Counted from the stretch's first letter, positions 1-14,160 are shown. The stretch: 64,000 nucleotides of DNA from Zhengitettix transpicula (GCA_037074705.1 CM073590.1:52107895-52171894); one strand, 5' to 3'. Numbers and translations: made by a program. Notes: a model not told the origin generated them from the letters alone.

Positions 1-6
1 TATATG

Positions 7-80
<74 letters not shown>
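1..80. repeat. (TA)n microsatellite
   Basis: Nearly pure TA dinucleotide repeat with a few interruptions (TTTA) at the window edge; it may continue outside. Confidence 0.95.
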
Positions 81-83
<3 letters not shown>

Positions 84-1189
84 TCTGCGTGCCTGCCATT
101 AAAACCGTTAATTTTCTTCTAGCAATTCTTAATATACTTTTCAACTAGAGTCTATCCAATGTTGTCTTATATATTATTCTTGTCTATTAATTATATTTTT
201 GCCCCCGCAATTTTAACTGTGATTTATAATATCCTTTATATCCTTTTTTACAATTGAAATATTGATCACTCGTCGGCTTTACTTAGTATAATTATATTTT
301 ATTGTAATTTCACGTATCTGACACCTAGAAACCTGCGAATTTGTAGATTAAATTAATTCATACATACAATTCCATCTTCATTATATACTTCGTGGAGGAC
401 GAAAACTAAAAAACGATACTATTTCTAAGTCGAGCTCAATGTCTTTACAATTATAATTCGTGATGCATAAAATGTCCGGGTGACTAATTACATAATTACT
501 GAAAGCACACTACCACGAGCGTATTTTTAAGCAACACATATTAATATCACTGAATTTATAAGTTATTATTAATTAAACTGCAAATATTTTATTTATCGGT
601 TATCAAGAAAATTCCACGAATGAAATTGATATTAGATTATTGTTTTTGACTTGCAATTGGACCTAACAAACTATCATCCTGGACGATCATCGTAGGATTG
701 AAATGTTTTTGGTTTTTTTTTCGTAAAAAGATAACCTATTTGATACATAAATTGGACAGGAAAAGTAATTTAATTCGTGAATTTTTCAGTTTAAAGTCTT
801 TATGTATCGCACATGGGTTTTGAATTAAAAAATAAGCTTATTAACTTTTTATTAATTTCACATATTTTCCGCAAATAAAAATTGGGGATTGCTAATTACC
901 ACTACTTGTATTTCTAATTATCATTTAAGAGAGATGGTTGAACTTTCAAAACATGATTCGTCGATTTGAGGTTAGATATTTCTATATGTTAGCGAAATAA
1001 ATTTTTTAGAATTATTTCGATCTCTAATAACTCTGTGTCTCATCTAGTCTTCGACAGAGAAATGTATTCTGAGAGATTCGTGTGTTAGTATATGTTTAGT
1101 GGTGAGATTTCTCCTTCAAACCAAAAATATTCCTATCTGATTCTGCATCACGTTACCGGCTTCCTCCTCCGTAAAAGTAAAAATGCCCT

Positions 1190-1620
1190 TATCTCGACAC
1201 CTCGTTGGGTGATAGCCGGGTAGAACTCATAATTATTGGATGTAGTGAACCAGAGTAAGGAAAGGGAACGCCCGTAATGCCTCTATTATGCAATACACCC
1301 ACACACAGCCTTTTGGCGCTGCGCTGCCGATTCAGCCCCTAGATACGAGTGCCACCCTCTCCATTACGCCCAATTAGCACGGACAACTCGTGTATGGGTT
1401 AATTAGAGACTTATAATTAGCGGCGGAAATGTTACTGCTCGCGCTTTGTAACTCTTTATTTGGCAATATACGGAGGGCATGTCGGAGCAATGCAAGCTCA
1501 AGTAGCTCCGGCTTCTGCAATGCAGGTAAATTAAGCGTCCGGCCTGCTTTGCGCTTAATCCTTGCTCGTTATATTCGTAGCATAAACGCTGTCCCAGCTG
1601 CCGGCTTCCCTTAAAATCAA
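1190..1620. promoter_or_regulatory. GC-elevated intronic island, candidate conserved element
   Basis: Complex sequence of balanced base composition sits inside an AT-rich intron. It contains several TAATTAG/AATTAGC homeodomain-type cores, as around 1391-1421, but has no long open frame and no transposon ends. The 61-codon frame in it resembles no protein. A regulatory role is inferred from composition and from location in the intron of a developmental transcription factor. Confidence 0.35.
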
Positions 1621-3454
1621 CGTCTAAATGCTACTATACAGGAACAATTCGAAAATTTTCCTGTAAATACGAATGAGCACTTGAGCACTTAAAGGAAGAA
1701 CTTACTTCTGACATAGCTATAGAAGTGTGCAAATGTGTACAATTACTCAACTAATAATGGTTTATTATGTGCGAAGGTGTAATTTAAATTAAATAAGTGA
1801 TTATTAAGGGGCGGCAGTGTGTGTCTTGTCTTGCTATACAGCAGATAAGCTCATTTCGATGCCCTTTATAAAATTTATTTAAAAAATGAGAAAAGTTTGA
1901 CTTGAAAATTCACTAAAAAATTGATTCCTCTATCTCATTATGGTATAGTTACCAACTTTTTTTTTACTGCGAATAGAATTTTATTGATTCACCTGAACTC
2001 CTATTAAAAAAATCTAACAAAAAAATTAGCGTCTGTTGAAAAAAATAATGCTAAAAAGGAACTTTATAAATACAAACTTAAAAACAGAAACTCAAATTTG
2101 AATTCTCTGTCTAAAATGGAGGTGTTGTCAAAAATCGAACCAGTGATTAATTTTCATACAATGTTTGGTGACAGGAGTATGGTTACAAGTAGACAACCAC
2201 ATTATTGGAAAAGATTAATTTTTGAAATGCTGTATATTAAAAATCAAACAAATACTGTTAATATCACACATGACACACAAAGTCTGAAGAAGTTGTCTGA
2301 TGTTTTATTTTAAGTTCTTTGACTCTTAATTTTTTTCTGTGACTTTAGTTCCTTGTACAATTTCCAGTCTTACGTTATTCACAGTAATAAAAATACGCTA
2401 ACCCGCGTTGAAACGTACGTCATTTTTAAATTGAAATTTACTTTAAGTTTTCAAGTTTGTCTGTATAAAGGTCGTTTTTATCATTATTAAATAAAAAAAT
2501 CTCATTATTTTTCAGATGCATATTGTGTGATATGGAAACGTTAGTACATATGTTGTATTACATAGCTAATAAAACAGAAGCCTTGGGCGGTGTCCCATAC
2601 AATCTTTTATCTCCCCACAGTTGTTTTTGCCGAATTAAAATAGTTGATTATTGTAACCATAATTCCATCGAAACAATTTTATTCTTTCCAAAGCTTGAGA
2701 ACGGGCCCGCTATAAACTAAACACTGAAAATATCTAACTGAGAACATTAGGACTAAGCGTTATAAATTATTCTACTAACAGAATGAAGCATGTATCGATA
2801 GTGAAGCATTACTTCGTTTAACACTTCTCGACGACCGTCAGGAAAAACGTAGATAAAAAAATAAGTATTTGACATGTAAAGAAATTTAATAATTTTTTAT
2901 TAGATTTTGCTGTCCGAGAATCAGCCGACGGTCAATAATCGAAAATGTTTTATCATACGACGTAATTAATAACAAAAATTGTATAAAAATGATAATTTTT
3001 ATAATATTCCTAGGTATTGTGATTTTATATGTAGGTTTAGTGAGTGCAATCTGTGTCAGGTCTCTGCTGGCAATTGTTGCAAAGAGCGAATTCTTGTTTT
3101 ACAATTCTGGTTGACTGTTTGCGGTCGGAACTGCACAGCGCCGAGATGTTTTATTCAGACGAGGAAGTTGGCACGACTGTCGCTACTGCTGTTGCAAAAC
3201 GTTAGCGGGTACAGAGTTGGCCGGAAGACGGTTATGCGGTCGTGTAGGAAGCGCTCAAACATCTCAACTCTGCATCGTGCAATTTTCTTCTAATGTAGAC
3301 AGATACTGTTATGACGTTGTTAATTCTTTGCTTGGAATTTACAACTTGACAAACGCAACAACACTATTCGTAATTGTAGTACATTAAAGATTAGTGAAAG
3401 AACAAGTCATTCAGAGATATTAAGAAAATTTAATCACCAGTCTAATCGTCAATT

Positions 3455-3560
3455 TTAATTTTTTTTATTAATTATAAAAAGTAATCTCTCACAGATCTAA
3501 AAGTTTTTATTGCACTTATATATAAAAACTGGAGCTTTTAAAAAACATTCATTTACCTGT
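3455..3560. repeat. Dispersed repeat, copy 1 (partner near 24160-24260)
   Basis: The block with TATATAAAAACTGGAGCTTTT (split here as TATATAAAAACT / GGAGCTTTT) matches a second, diverged block at about 24160-24260 that reads TATATAAAAACT / GAAGCTTTT, in the same order and with similar AT-rich flanks. The family is not recognised; it may be a retroelement terminus. Confidence 0.45.
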
Positions 3561-4609
3561 AAGTTCAAATATTTTTGGTGTTGTTTACACCATGTCAATA
3601 CTAATAAGAAATATATAACACAGACCAACATAAAAATTTAGAAAATATTTTATCACCTAAAAAATTATTAATATATTGGGCCAGAAACCAAAATAATTAT
3701 TTCATGTGACGATGACAAAATTACCCAGTGGGTTCAAAATTCATCTCAATTAATAAATAAAAAAATACATGTAATTTACAAACATCCGTATTATTAAATA
3801 TTTCATAAAACGGATGAGGTTATATGTACTAATGTGGATACGCGGTTAAATAACAAAATTAATAGGATAAAACAACATTTTATTAGTTTAACATTTAGAC
3901 AAAATTTAACTTATTAAATCATCAAAGTATTTTAACACTAATGTGTTGATGAATTCCATTTTACTTTTAAACCGGTTAACTTTATTAAGAAATTTCTTAA
4001 TATAACTAAGGACAGAATTTATTACATTAATAATATTAATGTAGTTTATATTATACCAAGCAAAAATTGCAAAAAATAAACATACATAGGATATACTACT
4101 TAAAAAATAAGAACCCGGAAATTAACATTATAACCGAAATCATAAAGTAATACTGCCTTATAAGCACACGTTAACATTAATAAACATGAATTTGATAAAA
4201 CGAATATATTATATCAAAATAAATGTAAAGCAAAATTGAGATTCGCTGAAGTAAGTTTTATAATTTTAAATAGAATCTCTATCCTTAATTTCAGAAATGC
4301 AGGTAATGATATTGATAGATTTTATAACGATGTAACAAAGCGAATATAATGTAATTTTACATAGTACAGAATACTATATAATCTTAACTCATAATAATGC
4401 CATTAATAATGTAAAAATTATATAATACTAAGATAAATGTATTTATCTATAATCGATTAAATGAATCGCTTATACTTGCCTGTAGAATTATGTAACGTAA
4501 ACGGACGCACAGTATCAACAAAGTGTAAAAAACACCAAAATGATTTTAACTCATAATAAATGTTTTTTAAAAGGTCCTTAAATATTATAATTTTAAATAC
4601 TTTCTTGAT

Positions 4610-4800
4610 TTAGGACCTGTTCAGGTTTAGTAATTTCATATATAAATCACACAAAAAAATATTTTCGGTTGCAACAGGCAGGGGAGCTAAACATTGCCTC
4701 TAAATGTATGATTATATATAAAATTACAAAACCTAAAGAGGCCCTAAAACCAAGACGTAACGTTGAGATATTTAAATTTTTGTTAATAAACAATTTACTG
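4610..4800 (+). repeat. Diverged repeat, partner at 34400-34530
   Basis: The segment begins with ACCTGTTCAGGTTTA and an AT-rich stretch, and ends with TTTTTGTTAATAAA. A similar order is seen at 34404-34535 (ACCTCTTCAGGTTTA ... GTTTTGTTAATAAA). Between these lies a block, about 4735-4770, with CCTAAAGAGG followed by a degraded GACGTAACGTT. I read this as a mutated form of the hammerhead-like motif described elsewhere in the window. It is probably a decayed Penelope-like element fragment. Confidence 0.4.
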
Positions 4801-5389
4801 ACTCAAGGCGGTTTATTTATATATCAAAAATAAATTGTGAATTAGAAAAATTCACGCCAATATATTTCTATACATTAATTATCGTCTGTGGACCACAACA
4901 ATTAATTCTATAGTCAAGTCTTTGTAAAGGCCCTAATGTCGTTATAGTGTACATGTTTCGCTGATATTTTTCGTACTAAATGTCGGTGGAAGCTCAGGCT
5001 AAATTTTGAGATCTACACCTAACACAATAGTTAATAATCATGAAGGTGCGTATGACTAATAGTTTATTAGATATCTGTTGTGTTTAGTTTTTCAAATAGC
5101 AAATATTTTTCTCATGGCAACACCATATTGACGATTATTCTACATGTGTTCAGTGTGGGGTTTAAAACCTCTTGCTAGGCGCTACGTCTTGAATTTCACT
5201 CTTCCATTAGCTACTGTTTTGTACTTCAATATAACGAATTTACCGTTCCCATAATCCGAATAATCTTCAGTTTTATATCAGTCTCTTCTCTTTCTCGTTT
5301 TAGCAGCGGGAAAGAAATTTCAGATGTTGTTCGCACATTTATCCCCCCGTATTTAGCACGTGTTTACCACCCTTAAAGCTGTCCCTTGA

Positions 5390-5890
5390 TATCTGATGCC
5401 ATGGCCTGAGACAGCTGTCCCGTTCCTCGAATAGACGGAGAGCCTAGAGAGAGGTAAAAAGTGGTTTGTTAATAAGGCAGTCGTCGCGTTTTCGTCTGTC
5501 TGGCTGTCTGTGAGGGTGAGGCGTGCACAATTGAGTCCCGACTACGCACGCTTGTGTTACAGCTCCGGACCCGTCCCAGACATAATTACACTCCTCCAGG
5601 GTGGCCTCGTCTGCCGGGAATGTTCTGCCAAACTTCGCTCGCATCCCCTTCTGTCGCGCCGGCAAAAATCTAATTAAAGTTCTTGTAGAGACATCTCCCT
5701 GCCCTTCTTCTCCTCCTCTCCATTCCCTTTTCAGCACAGACTCAGCCACCACTGCCATCTAGAGGTCGGCGCGAGAACTAAATTGAATGTAATCTACTTG
5801 CAAATCACACGTCTGCACCAGTTATGTCCGCGAGAGACGACTCGTAGTTGGCCTGGGGTGACAGAACTTGGAGATCTCGCATTTCTGTAA
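5390..5890. promoter_or_regulatory. GC-elevated island with CTCF-like site
   Basis: This is a non-repetitive, GC-elevated block in the upstream intron. At 5751-5765 the plus strand reads ACTGCCATCTAGAGG. Its complement, CCTCTAGATGGCAGT, closely resembles the conserved core of CTCF binding sites (CCNCTAGATGGC). A TCTAATTAAAG homeodomain-type core lies near 5670. A 104-codon frame on the minus strand matches no family and is likely a by-product of composition. The regulatory role is inferred. Confidence 0.4.
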
Positions 5891-7679
5891 AACAAATCTT
5901 ATACGCCATTCGCACCCAAATTCCAATATACATTCCAAATAAAGTACTGTATCAAAGTCCACTCGAATTTCATACTAATATTTTACATTTAAATTTTAGA
6001 ACAATTTTCTTAGTCTTAAGTTTATAATAAAAATATTATTTCGAAAATGTTCTCTCAATATATTATTGATGCTGTTAAGAGGACTTCAGTTTTTATATAG
6101 ACAAAAGTTAAGGGAGGGGAAGACGTTGGTACAGAGGTAAGTTGTAACAGCGGTCTTTGTTCTAAAAATATCCCAATATGACCTGGCACACTTTAGCAGC
6201 TTTTATTATTCCCACAAATCTTCAGTTTAGATGCAATAGTTAGTTCCGCCTTTTACTGGTTTCGCCATTGTGTTACTTTGTGCCTGGCGAGTAACTTTTA
6301 CACTACTTTTTACGTTAAATGAATAAATGTTTGTTTCGATTTATTACAGTTATTATTAATAAGATCATGGTATAGACATTCTAGTTTATATTGAGTGTTT
6401 ATGTATTAGTTTATCTGACTCTATTAGAGAGCAACAATGAGATATATACAAAAGTGCGCAATGAGGAACATTGCTACAGCTTGTTGCAACGTACCCTAGT
6501 GCTGTCGCGCTTGCTCCATATCAAACATCAACAGAAGTTATTTATTGTAAACGAAGCTCTTCTGACCTCAATTACGCTAGTTAACCTCACCTCTGTATTT
6601 TATGCTACGTAAAGGAACACCCACAAAATAAATTATTAACTTTTCACTTCTTAATTTAGTTACCGTCGTTTTCCATGACTTAGGAAGTTGTTACTGCAGT
6701 GGATTGGAGAAGAATGTTTCAGTAACCACGCCAAATTCAAAATTTTACATAACTAACTCATTTAAGGAGAAAAAAATAAGATGCATTACTTATTGAATTC
6801 CCTTCGTAATATTGATAGTAAAATCTTATTTACAATGAAAATTATAAATGTACTTTTTGTTTCAACGTACCCAGTCTCCAGTGTTTCTAAAATTAGGCTT
6901 ACATTAAAATGAAGATCATAATGAAAATAGAAGCATAGAGTCGAGTGGAATTTGGTGTTTTTAAAACTTCAGCAGTACAAATAAAACATGGTATGAGGTA
7001 TTTTAGAAATCATCGACGGAAGGAGAAATAATTTTAAGGTTTTCCTGTCGAGAATTAGTGTTGGAAAGACATATATTTAAACAACTGCGGCTAATAAATG
7101 CAGAGATTCGGTGATAAGTAGGGGAAGACTGATCACTGTATAAAGAGCACATAATTTAGATGAATATATGTTTTATGAGTGTAGGAGACTAGGAGATAAA
7201 AGCCGTATATTAAAGAGGATGTTATTCCCAATTTGGAAATATTAATCAAATACTGAACATTTTAAACAATCGTCGACAGTTCTTTGCTAATTTACAGTTA
7301 CATCAATGGCTTACATTTTGTCTATTCTATAAAATGTATAGTTATGGGAATATTCAATTTTTTTGTGGCCTACCCAAATTTAACGTCGTTGCATGTAAAT
7401 AATGTTCGTCCCGAAAGAAAAGGCTCGTGAAGACCTGGAAATAACATGCAAATTTCATTATCTTCATCTGTTATGGCTGACTGTGGTAAAAGTTATTCCC
7501 GCCGTCCTGGTTAAGTCGTGTTGGATGTTTTTTGTTTTTGGGCTAAGGCGAAAATAACCCGAGACCGAATTCTTAGCTTATTACTAAGTTATGCTCGTAA
7601 ATTTCATCGTGATTAATGATTCTATGAACCGTACATTAAATATTATTCATGATAAGTAAATAAATTTGCGTACGGTACG

Positions 7680-8070
7680 GAGTAACAGTAAGGATCGTTT
7701 CCTATTGAACTTGAGGGTGAGTTTTGACGTGGGTGTCAGATGTGTGGGGATTTACATCCTTTGTGGTGGCCTGGAGGACGCATAAAGCTCGCAATGCAAT
7801 ATTTGGAGTCCTAAGCTTCTTGCTTGGGAACGTCGGACGAGATCCGAACGGATGCGTAGTAAAAACGGAGGCCGCACTGCTGATCTGTGTGGTGAATCCA
7901 CTTCCGCCGGAACAAAAACAACGCGTTCCTATTGTACACAACTTCCGGTTTCGTGCTTCTGCACGCACTACGGTTGCGTTGGCAGTGTCACTATGGCGAA
8001 ATTGCTTCCCATGCAGGCGCGGAAATGGCCAGCCCAGCTGTTGGGAAACAGCGTACTTCTATAGACACAC
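7680..8070. promoter_or_regulatory. GC-elevated island, function unknown
   Basis: This is a balanced-composition segment with overlapping open frames on both strands (138 codons plus, 88 codons minus), none with a recognisable domain. There is no clear splice-site pair around it. It could be a conserved non-coding element or an unrecognised exon, and I cannot choose between these from sequence alone. Confidence 0.25.
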
Positions 8071-8187
8071 TGTAATAGCATTCCGGCTCATTTGTTTGCT
8101 AGTTGAATTATTCAATATTATTGAGGAATTCAATTTCTAAATTTAAAATGAAATATGGATCGAAATTGAAGACACATATGTCATTAT

Positions 8188-8683
8188 ACGAAGGTCACTC
8201 CAAAAGAAATACACAACATATATTTTTATTTGAAAATTACAATTTCATCCTACAGATTTTCTATTTTTACAGCGTTTAGATACATACCTTAGTAACAAAA
8301 TTTCCATAATCTCCATCCCTCTCAACCATGCCGTTAACTCTCTACACATTGTCAGGATTTAATGCAGTGTGGTATTTACTGCTACGAGGAGTATCCAGAA
8401 TATTGGCGTGCCCTCTTTCACCCCGTAATCTGGTTGTCCACAGGTCTGCACTGTGATCAACCTCTTGTGGATGTGTCCCACTATCTCGATCTCACAACAC
8501 AGCACGTTACTTTTGACGAATGTCAACTGCATCTTGAAGATATGATATGACAGCGAAACTTTCGGGAACGGGTTGACATAAATTTGAATACGAGCGTGAA
8601 GGATGTATATATGAACTCCATGAATTGAATTAAGAATAAATTTAAAAAAAAATAGCGAGCATTTCTTTTGGAGTGACTTTCGT
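8188..8683. mobile_element. Non-autonomous DNA transposon (MITE), 23-bp TIRs
   Basis: Terminal inverted repeats of 23 bp lie at 8188-8210 and 8661-8683 and differ at one position. The left end starts ACGAAGGTCACTCC and continues AAAAGAAAT. A TA directly overlaps the left end (8187-8188), and the equivalent right-flank dinucleotide is TG. This would suit a Tc1/mariner-type TA target with one later mutation. The 0.49 kb interior holds a 62-codon frame with no recognised transposase domain, so the element is non-autonomous. Family assignment beyond this is uncertain. Confidence 0.75.
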
Positions 8684-11559
8684 GCTTACAGCTGAAATGT
8701 GATTTAATCATAATTATTAACCTTTATAGTTCATATTTTCATACTTTTCCTTTCTGGACATTATGAAAATACTCCAACGTTTGTATAACTACTTGGTAAC
8801 GAAGTGTTTTATCTTAAAGACTAATTTTACGGTCGTATTGAAAATTATAGTTCGTTTCATCCTAAATGTAGGCTTGAGAATATGAACAAATAAACGTGCA
8901 ATTGAAACATTATAACTTAAATATCCGTGGATGGGCCATTAACTGTTGAGATGCAGGGCCACTTGTAGCATTGTCTCTCCCCTCTACACCCTTACAAATG
9001 TCAAGTCCTTTTAATATAGCGCAGTGGATACGGGCAGGGCCTAGTGCTCTCGACACGTCTCTTCCTTGACTTCAAATGCATTTTACATTTTTCTTTTTGT
9101 TTCAGAGTGGCAGTAAACTAACTATAGTCTTCTAAACTTATTCATTTTTCTGTTTTTTAAATTTTATTTTTTATATTATGATCCAAATCACTCCTTATTA
9201 CTTTATAATTGCCAAGTGGTATATGTTCACTCTTCTATATTTAAATACAGAAACTTAGAGATCACAATTATATTAAAGCATTCCTTGTATTAACAGAGAA
9301 AAATAAGATCATTTGACTGATCTCAGAAATAAAAAATATATCGCCGTTTGTATTCGCGCGATACAAATTACTAATAATTTTCTACGACTTTGCCAATCCA
9401 ATAGTTGCTCTTTAAGGAGAAACGTTTGTGTGTGTCAGAACTTGAATGGATGGGCTGTTTACTAAAGCGTGCTGTGTAGCTTATCCTATTTCCTCTGGAA
9501 AGATACGAGATGACTTCGTTTCAGCCTTCACAAACGCCAGGTAAGGCCTAGCGAGAGAAATATTTTGAATTCTTCTTGCAGAGAAAAGTCTAGGAGACGT
9601 AAAACATCTCATTATAGTTGTAAACAGAATTGAGCTCAAAGACTGTGCTAGTATTAAATTGGCATTCGCTTCGTTTCCTCGAAAAGAGACGCTGCGCATG
9701 TAAATAGACGGTCTGTTGAGTTATAGGAAGTAAACATTGTTATCCTTTTCGGAAGTGAAATATTAAACTGTTTACTTTGCGAGACTACTGTCAAACTGTA
9801 TTCCGCGTAAAATTCAATTAATAAAGATATTTGAAAATAGTTTCCAGTGTCTAGAGAAATGACGAGACATTTAACAACAATATTTTTCGTAATATCGTGG
9901 TGTCAAACTCAAAAATAAATTTCTAGAGTTTTCCCGAATATGGCATGAATAACCGCATAACTCGTTGAAACAACGGAGACGGTACCTTAAAAAATTATTT
10001 GAATCACGCATAGATCGGATAATTTAGGGTGACAACAGTCAATTGGCAATTTGTTAAGGCCGATACGATTACCTCGGAATTGAGTAAGCAAAAAATGTGA
10101 ATAGCCCTTGCTTGAATACAGATTTTTAAATAGGTTTTCATCATTATGTAATTTATCTTACATCTCTACACAAGATCGGTACCAATTAATTTCTGAGCTC
10201 TTTACTTTTTGTTGTTGCCAGAAGGTAGTTTGAATTATTCATGCAAATATAATTAACCTTCATCGTTGGTTGATTTATAAATAAAAAATAGGACAACTGT
10301 AAGTTTTAATCCGGTATTTCATTCTTTAGGTAAGAAGGACAAATGAAGGTAAACGAAGATCAATAACAGAAAATGAACAACGAAATCGGTATTGGAAACA
10401 GAATTGAGAAAATCAACAAGACTGACAAGACCAAGAAGAATAAAACAAATTTCTATTTGAGTGAAAAAGAAGAAATGATAAACGGCGAGGAGAAAAATAA
10501 GCAAAATGCATATATAGGAAATTTATACTATTTTTATGTGAATAATACATATATACTTCGTTTATTTAATGTTTTGATAATAAAAGTAATTTTCTGGCAT
10601 TACCTAATTACCAAGTTCTCAGGATAATTGTTCATCATTTAAATTATATACTGGAAACTATGTGTAACCTACAAATAATCTTAGGATAAAAGTTTTGTCT
10701 AATAAGTTTTTTTTAAAAGAAAGACCGTGCATTTGTTTATTTATGTATCTGATATTTTTTCATAATTAATGTCTTTATGGTTACTTTTCTTCTCGCCGTT
10801 TGCCATTGCTTCTGTTTCACTCAATCGGAATATTGGCTTCTTATTATGTATTTTCTCAGCTGTTTCCACCAGACTTCCTTGTTATTTTCTATTTTTGAAG
10901 TTTATTTTGGCTTATACTACGCAGACAAAATGAAATATCAATTAACACTTCCAATATTGTCACTACACTTGCAAAAGTAGAAAGAGTATGTGAATGTACA
11001 TTTCGTTCAAACATATAAACATTGTTTTGTGGTTGAAAATATATTCAAATAATTCGTACCTGTATAATACAACTACTGAACAATCGATACCAATAAATAA
11101 ATTATTTTCCGCACGACTTCACAGTGAACAGTATATTACACTTTCTTTCATTGACATATCTAGAAATTCTTATAAATTAAAGCGCTTTTTCTGTTGACAC
11201 GAGACACGAGATTTTGAATTTATATTACCCACCGGAAGATGCTAATGGTCTAGGTATTCTACGAATGCAGTGCTTTTATTGCACAAGGCTATAGACAGGA
11301 TGTAGTAGAGAAGAAAAGGATTTTAAACAGGATTAACTGCCTTGTTGAGTCTTGAACCATTTATGGAATGTATAAGCAAAATATTATAGACTTCCAGTTG
11401 TTATTTTGAAAGGGTGAAGGGTGACGACAGACTCTACTACATCCAAAAATATTATATGGAAACAAAGTGGTTCGTATTTCCTAAAATAATTTATTTTGCA
11501 AAAATTTTTCTGATGGTTCACGCAGTAATTATCAGGAATGGTTGTTAACTTTACCTGCG

Positions 11560-12480
11560 GAATCGCTGTGTTCTGCGTCAGGGCCCACCTTGTGTAATTC
11601 CGACCAGCAGCTGCGACCAGGCTACATAAAAGTTTTCTCATAGGAGGGCGTACTTTCCCAAAGAAACTTTTAATGGTAATGCGGACGTGTTCAGGCGTGC
11701 TGAAGGAGCCGAAACATTAGGGACGAGTCTGGGACGATCACTGAAGCTAGAACGGGGGTGGGAGTTCAAATTATCGGTATTGGCTGTTGAGAGTTCAAGT
11801 AGTCTCGAGGGACAAAATAGGCCAAAATTCATAAATGAGTAAAAGCTAATATTTAGTTTATTAGAATTTCATCCCTCAGAAGTAAGCGGAACAAGTAGAT
11901 GGGAAAGAATTTCCGCGTAATACCGAACGTAACGGCATAATTTCTACGTTGTCAGAATCGAAACCAGTAGAGAGGTTGACTCGTCATAATACATTTCCAA
12001 AGGTTTCGTAATATGTAAAATATGCAAATTCCTGTAGCAACTAACTCCAACTTGAAAATTGACGTTTTATGTGAATCGGTGATATCGAAGCACTGTCGGT
12101 AGTCGCCATAAATCTCGTCGCTGGGCCATTTGGATGCATATGTAAACTTCGTCGGCCAATATTCTCGCCCAGAAGCCGGAGCTGTGCATCTTTCAACATC
12201 GAAAAGACAGTCCCGGGGAAGCGTATTGGTATTCGCCAGCACGTAGGGGTCTTTTATCCTTGTTATTAGAAAGAGAAAAGGAAAACTTGCCTACTAAGCC
12301 GTTGCAGATGAAAATAAAAAATAGCGGAAGGCGTGGTGCGGTCTTGAGGGGCCTAGGAGCGGCATTTTGATGAACTGGGGGCGTGTGTGCTGACTGCAGA
12401 ACAGCTCCTTGCAGGTGACCTGTCCCTCGCCCTTTACACGTATTACTATAACATTAAGGATCAGCATTGCCAATATCTGA
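11560..12480. promoter_or_regulatory. Cluster of GC-elevated segments, candidate regulatory region
   Basis: Several balanced-composition blocks (about 11560-11800, 12060-12260 and 12290-12430) lie between AT-rich stretches. The middle block includes GGATGCATATGTAAAC, an octamer-like/POU-like and forkhead-like composite. Open frames are below 100 codons and unrecognised. The regulatory role is an inference. Confidence 0.3.
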
Positions 12481-13679
12481 AATGCCAAACCGTATTCAAC
12501 TTACTGCCTCTGTTACATAAATCTACATATGGTCCGTCACATATCCACCACTTTCTTTTGACGTCGGGACATTTGGGAATATTGTTCAAAATACCATATG
12601 CGTATAAAACTAAGGAATATGGAATTTAGGAAAATTTGCATGAATCAATAATGAATAAGAAGACTTTATTCGGTTTTACAGTTATGAATAAGTTATTGAG
12701 GTACGTGTTTTATCGTCAACATATTTCTTATGATTGAAAGTTGAAGTCCTTTTAAATATAAAATTGACGTATTTTCTGTATTACGCGATAGGTGGGACAG
12801 CGAAATTAGGATCACCGAAAATCATAAAGAATGCGGAGTATTTAAAATGACAATTATTTAAAAAACCAAATACTGAATATGTATAAATTATCGGATCGTC
12901 ACTTCAGTAACTTAAATGTGTTGTATAACGTATTCAAAACTTCTATTTCGTTCAATGAACGTGCAAATTCTTTGACGATCTTATCTTCCACAAGTTAAAA
13001 TAATTTAGTATTTTATTTTCTTACGAACGATTCTCATGTGTTGGCAGTTACAAAATTTGAGCTTTAGTTTTGAAAACTATCTCTGTTTACGTTTCTTTCC
13101 ATTCTGCCCTCCACGACGTGTCTTCTGTGTCAATCCGAGCCAAAATTAGAAACTTCGTAAGTGTGTAATTAATTTAATACTTTTTAACGCCACAGCCAGT
13201 TATAAAACTAATGTGTTAGAAACTAACTAAACCAATGGATGCACATAGTAGTGAATAAAGTGAGGTGTTAAGAAATCCAGTTTCGGTATGTATCTTATAA
13301 CACGATCGTTTGTTCTACAATTTTAAGCGATATACTAATAAAGTATCAACTTCTTTACACATTACTTTTTCGTCATATTTTAATTGTTGTGTTTAGCAAT
13401 ATATAAAATGTTATTATCAAATCGTAATTATTTTAGGTAGCATATACATGTGACAAAAAATAAAAGACAAGAATAATAATCCATGTCAATAAGGTAAATT
13501 AAAATATATGTTCTTCAAAAATGAGACAATATTAATTTTAAATTACTAATAGCCTTGTTGAGATATAATTCCATACTCTTTTTCACTGAACTGAAAAGGC
13601 CAGAGTGTAATTGACTGTAACATTTAATATTGTATTTCTGATGCGGCTTCGTTACAGAAAATTTTATGTCTAATTAGAA

Positions 13680-14160
13680 TAAAACGTAGACCGCTGATTT
13701 CGGAAGAGGTATTCTACGTGCCGTGACTCAATCTTCAGGCACAGAATTCCCTTCATTCCCAGTTTATAAAATATTTGAACATTTTAATGAAACCGGATTG
13801 TATCCCTATTGTCTTCGCTCCGATTGTCTTTGCCTGCTATTTAATTTTCCCCTTTTAATTGCTTCTAGCTGGCAAGCAACCCCTGTTCTCAATTTTCCTC
13901 TCCTCCGAGCACGTAAGGAAAGTGGTTCGCTGGAAAAAGAAAAGACAAGATGGAGGCGCACTGTTTACCTTAATTAATGTGGGTACTTCGGATCGCTAAT
14001 TAAACACCTGCTACCTCCAGTGATATATGCAACCGCTGTTCCCACCGGCGTCAATATGCATTTCGTCGTTGTGAGAAAAAAGAATAATTAAATTGCGTCT
14101 GTAGGCTTATGCAAGTCAAGGACGCTCGTGGAACGAAACTACCGCGACCCACGTAACGAA
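13680..14160. promoter_or_regulatory. GC-elevated island, candidate enhancer
   Basis: This non-repetitive block carries CAAGATGGAGGCGC (near 13948, resembling a YY1/Pho core), repeated TTAATTA/CTAATTAAAC homeodomain-type cores (about 13968-14006) and AATATGCATTTCG. One 84-codon frame crosses it without any known domain. Composition contrasts sharply with the flanks. A role in regulating the KLF gene is inferred from its position 3 kb upstream of exon A. Confidence 0.35.
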
